A stretch of 64,000 bases of DNA from Flectonema sp. DT1601 (taxonomy: Eukaryota > Euglenozoa > Diplonemea > Diplonemida > Diplonemidae). Under the pieces are notes generated by a model that saw only the letters and a list, made by a program, of their open reading frames with translations, did not search any database and was not told the DNA's origin. Shown here one piece after another: positions 9,701-22,177 of this stretch. A program made the position numbers and the translations under genes. The stretch spans positions 324,001 to 388,000 of the forward strand of contig OZ025814.1 in NCBI GenBank assembly GCA_964019425.1, given 5' to 3'. Within the stretch, counting starts at the first letter, position 1. Each line of letters starts with the position of its first letter.

Positions 9701-12700
9701 CTTGGAACACTACTAAGACCTGATACAACTGAATGGGCATCGTGTAGTGTCGTAGCACTGTTTTGTTCTTCAAGGTTGCCTTCAGACTCATTTGGATTCG
9801 TATTCTGATTTCTATTAATCTTTTTAGAATCGGTACCAGTACCGTATTCGGTTGGCTGTGGTTTTGATTTTTGCTTAACAGGTGCAGTTTGAAAGTCCAA
9901 TTCATCACTGACCTTAGTAAGTGAATGATATAACGCCTTTGCTTCTGGACTTGTTGGGTCTAAGAAAGCTTTCTTCATCGCCTGCGGATTAAAACCATCA
10001 AATCCCATTTCTTTGAGTGAATTCGCTTCCTTTTCAGCTTTTTCTCGATGGTCGATATTTTTCTCTTCCGGGGATGCTTCGTCTATTTCTTTGAGTTTTT
10101 CTGCTGCACTTTGAAGTAATCTAGCCCATGTGTCTACTTCTTCTTTAATGTATTCTTCTGTTCGCTTGACGAGTTGATTTTGATTTTGAGATCTGTCTTT
10201 GGACTCACCTAATTTTGAAAACCACATTTCAATATTACTTAGATTATTATCTGTTTTATTGTACTGTTCATGAAGTCTTCCGAGGTTACTGAAATCTGTG
10301 TATCTTTGAAGAGAGTTGACCATGGCTGTCGTGAAGGCAATCCAAGCTTGTAGATACCCAAAACCGTTGGCAGCAATAGCAGCAAGGCATGTACCTATTC
10401 CAGAGAACGTATGGATTAGGATTGTTATCATATTGTTACGGAATTGGTAATCAGAGCTTTGGGCTTGGAGGGTTCCTCGAACTTCTTTTAGTCGAAATCT
10501 AATATAATCATCCGGAGATAGAATTGAGAATCCAGTATCCTCTCGACAGATTCCCTTTGGAGGAAGTGGTCCACAATACTTTGCAAGAGCAACCCCAGCA
10601 ACTGGTGATCTCGAAAGCGCATCTGTATTAGCATTAACTCTCATTGATAATAATTCCTCTCTTGTCGAGTAGACCAATCCATCTTTAGGTTTAGTATAAC
10701 CAGGACTGGATACATTGTGTTCTTTACACTTCTCTATTGAATAGTCAAGAGTACGAGTTCTGTACATATATATCTGACGAAGAACGTCTTCAGATGCAAG
10801 TCGAAGAGCAACCCATTTAGCTCCAGGATTTACTTTATTATTAACAGCTTGAAGTAGAGCTAATAATATTGGGAATCCAATGATTGCCCAAGATAGCGAT
10901 ACATATAAAACGTAATTAACTTCTTCTCCACTTGAAGGTCCAGCAGTCTTCCATGAGTCAGGAAATGTTTCATTTCGATTCTTCCACAACACTAATAAAA
11001 ACGTCAGCATTACTGCTGAGAAAGTCGCAAGGGCAGACACTAACAATATTAATATGTTAAAAAGATTAAAAATCCTGCACTGAACTTTTTCATTCTCCTT
11101 CCATTGAGCATACTTCCCCCAAGCCTTGACAAGCGCTTCATCTCCTCTAAGACAAGCATGTAATCTACGTTGGAATTCTTCTACTTTTGTACCTTTCTTT
11201 ATTATAACAAGCTTCCCAGCCAAGCTTTTCATTAAGATTTTTTCAGTGAGGGCGTTGGCTGTGCCCAGGTTTCTCTGAAATTCGTCTTGGCCTGCATTCG
11301 GATTTAAGTCGTTGACGGCGTCTAAAATCGCGCACAGATCATCAGCGTAACCCTTTGAGCCTTCAATAACAACAATACAATCCCCTCTAGAGACTGATTG
11401 CATTAGAGCATGAGACGCCATACGATCTCCACCAATAAGAACAGTGCAGGCAGGGATTTGTATTCTCGATGGCGGGTGTTTTCGGCCTGTTTTTTTGTGT
11501 TTTTTAAAAAGGACTGGTAAACACTCTACAAACAAGAGAGCAATCAATTAAATTAGACATCCTCAGATCCTCACAGGACTCTGACATGCACGGTGTTTAC
11601 AATGTCATTATGGAGAAATCGTCCAAGTGGTCGAAAAAGTTTTCAGTTTCTGCAGAATGGGAGCGCCTTATTAAGTTTTTTTTCTTATCGGAGGGAAATC
11701 CTGCCTATATCTCGATCCAACTGAAGGCGGTGACAAACACCTTCCCTTCACAAGACAATTTAAAGAGATGGAACATCACAAATGTGGACCAAAATTGTGT
11801 CCTATGCGGCAAAGTGAATCCTACCCTCCGATGTCTTAACAGGCTGTCCTGTCTCTTTAACACAAGGGAGGTTCACGTGGCGTCATGACAGCGTTCTAAA
11901 ACGCATCGTCATTTTCTTAAACGAGTTGATAAAAAAAGCCAACAAAAGAAAAGAAATCTTCCCACCCTTTTGTTAAGCAAACTCTGCAAAGAATTTCGAA
12001 AGAAACAGAGTACTGTCACTGGCGAATGACTAGATCATCCTCGATGATGTTGGTGATAACCGCCTGATTGTTCCTATTGAAGTTTGTCACGTCTCGTCCT
12101 AGACATTTTTATTTATTCAGTCTGCGAAAAGAGCAGCTAACGTGCCCCAATGAAGATCGTTTTGAAACCTCCCGTGTCTTAAAAGAAATCAAATATTTAA
12201 GTCTGAGAAACGCCAATGGTTACGACTGTAACATCTTTACTATCAAAGTTCGCGTACGAGGAAATATCTGCATGGATCAGTTGAACATCTGGACACGCCA
12301 CATCGGTTCTCCTTTAGCACCCACTAAAGCTTTGTTTTGTGAATGCACCAGAATCGTCAGACAGTGCTCATATGTTTTTCAAACCAGGAACCTTCTAGCA
12401 TTCTAGACCACTAATGCATAGCATCAAAGAAGAGCCAGCCACCGCTTGGTTCGCTAACTAGTTACACTAAGGGATTGGGAAAGGTCAAGGTCTGTGATAC
12501 TCATACTGGGATGGTGACTTTAGAGTCTTTGATGGGTAGGCTGCATATTTCAGCATAAGTATTAAATAATACATAAAATAGAAAATTTTCAAGCATATGT
12601 ACCAGCAGCGGGAACATATGTACCAGGACAGTTGATCCCCCAATAGATGGATCTGGCACGAAGACTTGGGAATGTCAAATGTCTTGATTCAATAAAAGAA

Positions 12701-14073
12701 AGAACTATTAACATACTCGATGCTACTCTTTTCAAATCACTAGCAATACTGCAGCCCACAGAAAGAGATTCAATAAGCCGGTTAACGAAGTCAACGATAT
12801 CTTTTGTTGTGACTATCCTTTTTTCGTCTCTTTTGAGAGTAGAACGAGCCTCTGTGTTGTTAGGAAGTCGTTTTGGTGCACGTAGTGACGGTTGTTCAAC
12901 ATTGTAAACAACACTGAGATTTCGTTCAGTAGTATCTTCGAGATCAGTACCGAGAAGACGAGGAGAGAGAGGTTCCGGATCCTGATGTTCAGCACCTGAA
13001 TGATCTTTTCTTGGATCAGCTTGATGAGATAATAGAATGCAATGAGTAAAGTGTTGTTTAACTTCTTGAAGATCATCATATCGTACAACACATAAACATA
13101 CTCCAGGATGATAGTTCTCTGCTCCCTGTTCGTCATTGCGCTCGTTCGTAGCGAGTGTTTCATAGATTGCCATTCCTTTTGATAATTGATGTGCTACTGC
13201 TCCAGTTCCACTATGAATTGCCATCATTCCTGACTGCGTAATAAGAGATGGTATCGCTCTTGATAAATATTGTTTTATATGTTTTGCGACTTCAACGTCG
13301 CTCATAAAAGAACTGTCTTCATCACCTGCTTCTCCAAGACCTGTTGTTTCGTCAACGTCTTCGTCTTCACCGGAGTCGACAAGTTCTTCGTATCCGCCGA
13401 AGTCTTTTACTTCTCTTTTTTTAGTTTCTTTCTCCCTCGTTATAAGAGCAACTGATTGTTTCTTACTGGTACGAACCCTTCCTGCCTTAACAGTAAATAC
13501 TTCAGACCCCGCTGTCTGAGGCGGTTTTTGAAATTTCGAAAATTCAATTTCACCCAACACCCTTATAATACCTGCTGGGGGGACATCCCTTCTATTTTGT
13601 AAGTCGCTCGGAGAGATTTCAAGTGGACGTGATGTTGATTTACTTGTGTATACCCAGCGTCTGACTTTTGCATCATAAATAACTTCTTTACGAAAGAAAC
13701 GCATGCCTACACTTCCATTTTCTCTTATAATTCCACATTGTCTTAGTAAGTTATCAGGGTGCTCTGTTACGAGTGCCTCATAAGCTACGAATTCCCTCTC
13801 TTTGAAGCCAAGGTCTGTGAAGTAGTCTCCGGTAGTTTTATAGTCTTCTTCTCTCATTCGGACGTATTCTTTACCATCCGCAAAGCTTTGGACTCCCTTT
13901 CCTCCTTGTTTCTTATTCCAACTAACAAATGTTTTACCATCACCTTCTATTGCTGGATTCGTACGTGATGTTAATGTTGTTCTTGAAGTTAGAGTTGCAC
14001 TCGCCTGGTCATTATTCGGAGACGCAGACAGCAACGATGAATGATCTGCCGGATGTACTCGCGATGACGGCAT
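6760..14073 (-). CDS. Giant LSDAT/SLOG-domain membrane protein with SLATT (DUF4231-like) 2TM units
   Basis: Exons 14073-12624, 11486-8740, 8667-8566 and 8490-6760 join in consistent phase (1, 0, 0) to give about 2,009 aa. The N-terminal 270 residues are mostly polar and include an acidic stretch. From about 270 an LSDAT_euk/SLOG-like fold begins (IPSLITQSGMMAIHSGTGAV) and ends after the long intron (ACTVLIGGDR, then IVVIEGSKGYADDLCAILDA); this is the Rossmann-like nucleotide-ligand domain also found in TRPM channels. Next come a 2TM unit (TMs about 625-655 and 677-700) with the DUF4231/SLATT signature NPGAKWVALRLASEDVLRQIY, and a second TM pair near 836-876. The remaining 1,100 residues are helical and unassigned. 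Bacterial SLATT proteins are predicted pore-forming effectors triggered by nucleotide signals; that role here is inference. A further 11-codon exon at 14186-14154, spliced to 14088, could extend the N-terminus. Stop TAA. Confidence 0.8.
11487..12623 (+). mobile_element. 1.1-kb intron carrying a decayed LINE (non-LTR retrotransposon) 3' fragment
   Basis: The intron splits the LSDAT domain. On the plus strand from about 11586 to 12430 there are reading frames typical of the region after a LINE reverse transcriptase. A zinc-binding-like segment reads NITNVDQNCVLCGKVN and is followed, after a frameshift near 11830-11850, by GRFTWRHDSVLKRI. Farther on, a third frame has ELTCP-type sequence (QLTCPNEDRFETSRVLKEI), as in the C-terminal nuclease-like part of some elements. 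Stops and frameshifts separate these pieces, so the copy is dead. It lies antisense to the host gene. Intron borders are a GTACAT donor and an AAACAG acceptor. Confidence 0.7.
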
Positions 14074-14622
14074 CACGCAAGTACGATCCTCCGAATATTA
14101 TTACCAAGCTGTGGGGTGTAATGAAAGAATAAACCAAAACAGGGAGAACTCACATTCACAATGTGTGGACGCCAAGGTGCTTCCATAACCGTTTTACGAC
14201 AAAAAAAAACAAAAAAAAAAAACAAAAAAAAAAAAACGTAAAGATTAAACTGCATCTAATACAAGCAGTATACTACATCAGATGTTTAACAAAACAGACC
14301 TGAGAAATTGCATCGATTTCTTAACGAACAGTTAAAAAAGAATATCGAGCAGTTGCATCCCTAGTAAATCTTATGATGGTTTTCACCATCAGCATGTGTA
14401 GAAACTATGCATGAAAAGTACTATTCAAACAGCATCATCAGATTGGATAATAAAAAGGTTTACAAGAACAAGAAAAACAGCTGAACCATGTAGGGCGAGA
14501 TAACAACCAAACCGCCGACAGATTGATAGCAGCTCTTAATAAGCGACCACACGGGCGTTAGTTCGAATTAACGAAATGAAAAAGATACAAAAAGGTAGAT
14601 CCCATCAAAAGTATGATATAAC
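14074..14622. other. Spacer, possibly with a short 5' exon of the LSDAT gene
   Basis: At 14186-14154 the minus strand reads ATG plus 10 codons (MEAPWRPHIVN) followed by a good GTGAGT donor. Splicing to the AG at 14089-14090 joins in frame with the LSDAT-gene exon (65-nt intron), but the acceptor lacks the AACAG pattern seen elsewhere. The rest, about 14187-14622, is AT-rich with A tracts at 14200-14236 and no gene seen. Confidence 0.35.
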
Positions 14623-17600
14623 TTATTTACCAAAACCAAGAATATCATGAGCGTTACTCAGAATAGTAACGATTGCTTGAATAATTGAGTCGTTAGACCC
14701 GAGTGTCTTAACCTCCTTTATGAGTTCTGATAAAGGAACATCAAAACCAATCATAACATCAGCAAACTGAAGTATTATTTCAACAGCTGCAGAACGAGCT
14801 CGTAACAACGCTGCTGGTGCAGCAGAAAACTTCAGAACTGACGTCTTAAAAACATCAATTAGCTTACAATCATCAGCCTTAATACCCTGAGGGGTACTTA
14901 CATAACAGAATGGTACTCTTCTTGCCATCTCTGCTTGAAGATTAAAAGAGAATTGCAAGTCAGTATCAGCATTCCTTTGTGCAGTAGCAGTACATGCTTC
15001 AGTGTACTTTATTAGAGCTTCGACTTTTGAAACTTCGACAAGTTCGACAACACTCTGACGCTCATCAGATAGGTATTGCTGTAGAGATGGGGAGAGGGCA
15101 GAGGAAACCCACCAAATTGCATCAAAATTGAAAATTGATTGTAAAAGCTTTGCTTTTCGGCTCCAAGGCGCAATCAGTTTTGTTGACCTACCATGTAACA
15201 TATATGTTGTAGTATCTACAACTGGTCCTTGAACCTGTCCATCCCTTGCTTCAGCAAAGTGACCCCAGAAGACAACACCATTATGGCTGAAGGAATACTT
15301 GGTAGAATCTTTTCTAATTTTTGGTACTTTACTGTAAGATTCAGTGATGTATGGTGCGAGATCCATTGCAGCTGAGGCATCGAGCAGTGATAAAGCTGTT
15401 TTAACACAGTACACTAATGTTTTAACTTGTGCAAGCATCCAGGCATTCCTATCATAAGAGAGTTGATGAACTAGTTCTCGTAGAGGACGAACATCAGACC
15501 CACAAGAGCTTAACAACCACATTCCATTCACATCATCTGTGTTGCATTTGTGAGACTGTGACCAGAATATTTCAGGAGCGTCTGTGCCAGGTTTTAAGAA
15601 TTTCGTTGATAGGTTATGCTGTTGGTTGCGGAGGGAGCTTTCAACAGACATTGTTGACTCGTATACCTCTCCTTCACACTTTATTGCAGCTGTTGTTCCA
15701 TTACCCTTAAACAGAGATTGCATGGTGTGCGTTATAACGTCTTGTGGTTGTTCGAAGTTCTCATCTGCCAATCGCTGTAGAACTCGAATTGTTTTCCTTC
15801 TTTTTGTTGGATGGCGGATTCGTTTTCTTGCTCTGCGAAGACCTCCGAGTGTGGTAGCGGCTGGTGCCAATCCGAAGGATGAATTTTTAACCGGAAAACC
15901 AGAATGTGAAACATGCAGCAGTCCCACATCTATCTCATCCCTGTGTAGTAGATCTGTTGGACGCATTGCAATGTCAGGAGGGGTTCCCGGATTGATACCA
16001 ATAGCTGTATCATCGAGTTCAATGATCGGGTCATCGTTTTTAAGATCTAATCTCCTGACATGCATACAAGTTTCATTAGCAGTGGGTCCTATTAGGTATC
16101 TACTTCCCTTACTGATATGAAGTAAGTGAACTTGAAGACGTCTTGCTATCTCAGAAGGTGTGAATACCATCTTTTTAACCTTCCCTCTAAGAATACTTCC
16201 TGTTTGATTCTTACTCTGTAAGTCAGGTGGTATGAATGTTAGCAGTTCAGTTAAAGCAGTTCTGTCGGAGTCTGATAGATCCATATGGAGGTCTGCAATG
16301 GTACAAAATGCAGAATATATTTGTTTGTTGAATTTTAATGGATTTGGTTCAATAAAACAGCTCTGACACAAGTCATTGAAGTTATCATCAAAGACGGGTA
16401 TCCCTTTCCAGTATTCATCAGTCGTCATCACATCAGTGTCTGATTTTCCTGCTGCAGAAATAGAAAGAACTCCCTTGTGCCAATGTTTGCCTCCTATGTG
16501 TTCTTCAGGAAGGTGTGATGAGATATATTCTATTACTCCGGATGGTGGAATCTTTTGAAGTGTCGAATCATTATCAAACTCATTGGGTGATGGTATCCAC
16601 AAAACAGTGTCATGAAAAGGACTCAATCCAGCATCACCAGCAAATCTATTTTCATATCTAATCAACTTTATAATACCACAAGAGAATAATTGTAATCCAG
16701 GGCTCAACTCCTGCCTTGTCCAGCTAGCAGTATTTCCAATACCGAGTTCTTCCAGTAGATTATGTGGTAATTTTAATTGCAGTACAACTGTTGTTTGTCC
16801 AGCCTCATCTCTTGATTCTTCCAACAGAGAAGTGACATCTCTTTTCATAACTCTCCAGCTTTTACCAAATCGATGTCCCTTAGAACTTACACCCATAGCC
16901 CAAAGGAAATCTTTATTTAACCTCACTGTGTACATATATAACGGGATTACTACATCGTTGGGTTGTGGATTATTTCGGTTTGATTCGCGTGTGGTTATCT
17001 GTTTTGTGTTTTTTTTTTTTTTTTTTTTGTTGCGATTATCCCAACAAACAAGCAAGATATTGTGGGGAGGAAGTTAGAATACGAATATAAAAACATACTA
17101 ATTTACAATCCAATACCAGTTGCTGAATGATACGAGGATTCCATAAAGGACCTTTCGGTGATCTCCAATCGTTTAACGTAGCTGGGAGGTGATCGATAGA
17201 CGGGATCTGAGCCAATGGAGCAGTTTCATAAAACAGTTTTCTAGAAGACCTCCACTGACTCAGTCCTGTAGGATATTGCTCAGACGTAGAGTTGTCTAAA
17301 AGATGTGGTGATGCGATCATTGATGATGAGTTGTTGTATTTCGTGAACGCTGAGGAAGCGAAACCCTGTCTAGTCCAGTTCATCTGAACAGCTTGTTGAT
17401 TAATTGGAGGAAGACACAACATAACTTCAGGATTATCTCTTCTGAATTCATTTATCTTCTTAACGACGTCATCATCAGACTTTAGTGACGCAAGTCGGAG
17501 GTTGTCGGATAAATCGAGACAAGCAAACTTTCCATTCTTTGGAATTGCAAACAAGAACTGTAACAAATCCATCGGACCAAAACTGTTTCCCGAAATGTTG

Positions 17601-20600
17601 ATATATCTCACGCCAAGCTCAATGAATCGTACGATGCTTTTTGTGTGACTGCTGTCCAGACGACATTTTTTCAAAGATATAAGCGGAATTTTCCTTTTAG
17701 CGTCTAATCCGTGTCTCTCCATTGCCTCAGCAATCTCCACGATTATTGTCAACTCACGCTTGTCAACTTCGATATCACTTATGCGAATTTCAACTTTTCT
17801 CATAAATGTGTGTTTTAATATAGCAACTCTCAAGTCTTTGATCACCAAAGGAATTTGCGTAGTGTCAATTTCCTGTTCGATTGTTCTTTCACATGAAGCG
17901 TTAAACCCGTGTGACCACAGAACTGTATTCAACCTTAGCAGGACGCTTAATTCTTTTATTCGAGGATTGTATTCATTAAAGAGTAGTTCTATTGGAGTGA
18001 TATCGTCGGATTTTTCCCAGAATTGTTGTTGTTTTTTATGGCGTCGTTCTTCTATAAAAGAACTAACAGCGGAGAGTAGGACGCCTACTGATCCGTGGAG
18101 AGAATTACTTCCAGTCCATGACACGATGACATTATTGTACATGCAGCCTATGAAGTGATCGAGAATGACGCAACCGATTCTGCGATCGTAGGAAGTTGTG
18201 GGTTCCTCCCATGACTGTTTTGAGACTCTAACCTCTTTAGAGAATTGTATTCTGAATAAGTTGTGTTCTCCACGTGATTTTCTACATGAAGCGTAGTCCA
18301 GTAAAGTATTCGATAGTTTGAGTAGATCAATTCCTTCAAGTATACATTCGACAGCTATCTTTACAACTGTCGTTTCATTCTTTTCATAAACATCTTGATT
18401 AGCAGCATCCATAATCTGTTGGATACATGAAGCACAGTTATGTGAACCATTTCCCTCAATTAGAATATGAATCCTCCTATCATGACAATCAACCAACACT
18501 ACCCTCAAGACAGCCCATAATTCATTATTCGTTAAATTGCAAGCTCTTAGATCTACGTGTTGTAACTTATGAAGTCTTTGCTTACTACTATAAACAACTG
18601 ATGACAATAACTGTGCTATCCCAGTATGTAATCTCCTGTATAAGGTTAGGACTATGTTAGGATATTTTCTAGTGAATTCAAGCCAAAGAGAGAGTGTGAC
18701 AACTCCATTTTCACTGATGCTGTTGAACAGCTCGTACAACGTCTGTCGATGCATTGAAGGACAAAGACGAAATGCTGCTTGAAAATCTTGAAAATCAAAC
18801 TGTCCGTCAACTGCATTATTATTATTGGATTCAATAGCTGTGAAGGCTTCACGTGTGATGGAGTCAGCATCTAAATGCTCACCTCGTACAAGGTGAGTTG
18901 CAGCAGTATCGCCTGTGAGTGACATTCCTAAGTTATTACCAGATATTACAAGCCACTTTATCGTTCGCTGGGTATGTAGGATTGCTGCTGCTACTGCAGC
19001 ACCGTGCTTATCAAGTATCTTACATCCAGCGACAGCACCTAGAAATAGTACTTCTCTAGGAACACCATTTTGCCCATTAAACTCTGGACCATAACTACGA
19101 GGTTGTGATGAAGCGATGTCCTGTAGTCGATTACATTGCTTCTCACTGTTCAGTGCTACTTCGATTAGTAGTCTGAGACCAGTCGGAGGAGGTCGTAGAA
19201 TCTTTGTCAATTCCTCAACAACTATTTTCTTAGCCCCGCGATCTCCTGTATTGTGTCTCTTCAAACATGAAGTAATAAAGGCATAGATGCTTATTTTACA
19301 TCCTGCGAGTATCATTTTTTTGTATTTCCATCCTTTGAAATTTCCCTCATTCGTGCTCCAACTGTTTAGCAAGTCTTTCGCATTGTCGATGAGGAGCTGA
19401 ATATCATCAAAACGAAGTATCCCAAAATCACACGTACTCAAATGCGACATAAATCTCGCAAATTGAATTCCTCCCATATCTCTCATTATGCTATTCGGAG
19501 GAGGAAGAGAGAGATTTTGCTTCAAGTTCGATTCCGTTAAATCGAATGTTTGAAGCATTGCTCCCCGACCACTTATAAGCACGAGATGCAAGAAGACTAC
19601 AACACCATAAATAATAGAAGCTAAACTAACAAACATTGACAAGATTACGATGGTGCTGTTATCTGTTCCGGTCTTACTGGTCTGCGAAAATGCCACTCCT
19701 TGTAGGACTAATTGAGGGAGTGACTCAAAGGCAGAACTTGTTGCAGATCGTAAGTTAGTTCTCCCGTTTCGAACTTCTTTAAGTATGACAAATGAAGCCG
19801 GGTCTAAGTTGTATATATTCCAAAGACAGCTAGATGCTTCCCAAAGGTCTGCTATCGGTACTGGGAAAGCACTAACGAATATCTTTAATACTGCTTTCTT
19901 ACTCAATCGTTTAAAAGCTGTTCTTCCATTATATTCAATTGCCAACGATACAATTGATCGAGCGACACCTGAAGCAATTAGAATAAGTAACGATGCGAGG
20001 GCGTAACCCTCTCTACCAGTTCGGTTGTACTCTAATGCCGTGGCGATGTCTGTGTAGGAGTCGAATACTTCAAGGCAGATTCCCAGTCCTAATAATGCTA
20101 ATGCTGCTGGTTTTCTAAATACAAATAATGACTTGTGGAGAACTTTCTTAGCGCTTTGTTGAGCATCTTCATTTGTCTTTGTTCGATTTCTTACTAAGCT
20201 TACCGTTGAATACATTTCAGGCATTCCGTCTTTAATCTTACCGACGTTGAGGATTTCGTTGTGGCAACTTTCGGATTGGATCTGCTCAGGAAACTGATGT
20301 CTGTATAAAAATACTTGATTATCGTTCATGGCTGGTTGAATATACCAAACTGTATCTTGACCAGCAAAAGCATGTAAACAAACCTTACCAGATCGCGATG
20401 AGCTGATTGTTGTTGTTCCAGAAGCGAGTGATGCCTGAGCAGTTCCTAAAAAGATTCTTTCAGCAGCACTACCAGGGATTGTTCTCATTTTAAGTGTGTA
20501 TGTTGGTTCAGAATTAAGATGAATGTGCTGTTCAACCTCCCATGCTACGGGTACATCTGTTAACCTTACAACGTGTCTGGTACCTTCTCCTCGTTGAATA

Positions 20601-21295
20601 ACAGCAGGCTCTCCGAGATACTTCATCTTTGAATCGATCATTAAATAAATCATAACTACTGAACCTGATTCTTCATTAATCCTTCGAACATACCAACCAG
20701 CGTGTGTTGACGGAGGTGTCAATGTTAACTGTTGGGAAGCAGCAGTATACCAAAGGGAAGTAGTTGGGATGTTAACGGGAATTATATTTACTTTTGCGAT
20801 GGAATCTTCACTCTCAGCTGCAAGAGAATCACTCTTGAAGAGCGACTCAATTAAAGAGAGTTGAGTAGAGCTTTGTGGTTCATCCTGTTGTTTTACAGTC
20901 GATTCTAAATTATCGCTACCACCTTGAGATGGAACAGGACTACCAACTTGAATGAGTTCCGGATTGTTGTGAACTGGACTACTGAACGTCTTACTTCCGA
21001 ATGCTGAAACCGCCTGATTTGGATATTGTTTTTCTTTCATTAAATCAACACTTAGTAGCGGAGAAAACGGAGGTACCCCCCCTGGTAGAAGTGGCGTTCC
21101 AACAACCATCTCCGGAGCTCCGAAATTATTATCTAATTTTAAAAGTCGTAATTGTTCTCTCAATTCAGCGATCTGTTGATCTTTTATTTTGCATGATTCA
21201 CATTTTCGCCGACGTTTTACCCGCTTTGTGGGTGACGCGTCAGGAGCTGCGCTCGATGCTGCGGATGTTTCACCTTCTTCAGAATCGCCATTCAT
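14623..21295 (-). CDS. XK-related/leucine-rich-repeat membrane protein, 2,190 aa (two exons)
   Basis: Exons 21295-17099 and 16998-14623 join in phase 0 over a 100-nt intron (GTATGT...AAAACAG). Residues about 20-55 hold a basic stretch, a CESC pair and a coiled coil (QIAELREQLRLLKL). From about 390 to 580 there are several hydrophobic segments with XK-related (XKR) features: LEVFDSYTDIATALEY and ESLPQLVLQG followed by further TM segments. XKR proteins are phospholipid scramblases in animals. Residues about 750-1330 include leucine-rich-repeat-like pieces (LQHVDLRACNLTNNEL, INISGNSFG, LDLSDNLRL) and a degenerate EF-hand-like stretch. The second exon (791 aa) is soluble, with a basic patch (RRARKRIRHPTKRRKTIR), and matches no family I recognise. 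A role in membrane lipid asymmetry or signalling is inference. Start ATG verified; stop TAA. Confidence 0.78.
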
Positions 21296-21731
21296 TAATT
21301 ATATGAGCGAACACATAACTGAAAATAGGGGTTTTTGTTTATGTTAATTACAACAAAATAAAACACACACAATATAGAAAGTCGTGGTAAATCGATTTCA
21401 TGCTGTTTTTTGTGAATTAAAATTACTTCCACATCAGTATGATGATGCTCCGATAAGATTATTATTTTAGTAAAACTTAGTTCAGAAGTTATGCGTTTTT
21501 TTTTTGTTTTTTCCCTTAAAAATTTTCTTCGCAAACTAACTGTCTCACTCGAAGAAAAATCATAAATACAGGTAAATCAGAATACCATTCACCTACCAAA
21601 GGTAAATGGACTATTTAATTTTTTTTTTTTTTTTTTTTTTTTCATTTCGTAAGAATGTAAACGCTACTTAATTTACATCAATTTCAGGTTTTTTAGAATC
21701 AGTCGAGGAAACAGTTCGAATTGTTTCGTCT

Positions 21732-21771
<40 letters not shown>

Positions 21772-22177
21772 TGCAATTATATCACAAATAAGGACAACAG
21801 TCCTTTACAATGTCAAACTTGAATATTCATTAAAGGGTAGATATCACAGCATGACTAAAGACTAAAGCTTAGCCTGTTATGATAGTCGTGTCGATCGACT
21901 AATCATATTAAAAAAAAGTTTGTCGATGACCGACCTAAAGAACATTAAACCGCCGCTTCAATAAAGGCAACAGAATAGTAAGATACATCGCCCTGCGAAC
22001 TATTTTTGTTTTTTCTTCTTTTGGAGTGTGAATATGCGACAACATTACTACAATTGAAACAATAGTGGGGGGTGAAAAATTATACTTTTTTTTTTTTTTT
22101 TAAAATAAAGAACGAACACAAAACTAAAATATGCAGCTGCTTAGATTCCTCTCATTGTGATCAAATCACGCAAAGTA
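21296..22177. other. Intergenic spacer with long homopolymers
   Basis: Contains T21-22 at 21620-21642 and an A36 run near 21734-21769. No ORF or RNA gene recognised. It should include the 3' UTR of the rhodanese-like gene and the leader of the XK-related gene. Confidence 0.5.

Noticed and set aside
14540-14580. tRNA-like T arm (GTTAGTTCGAATTAACG)
   Set aside because: The stem-loop has an 8-nt loop and there is no acceptor, D or anticodon arm at the right spacing.
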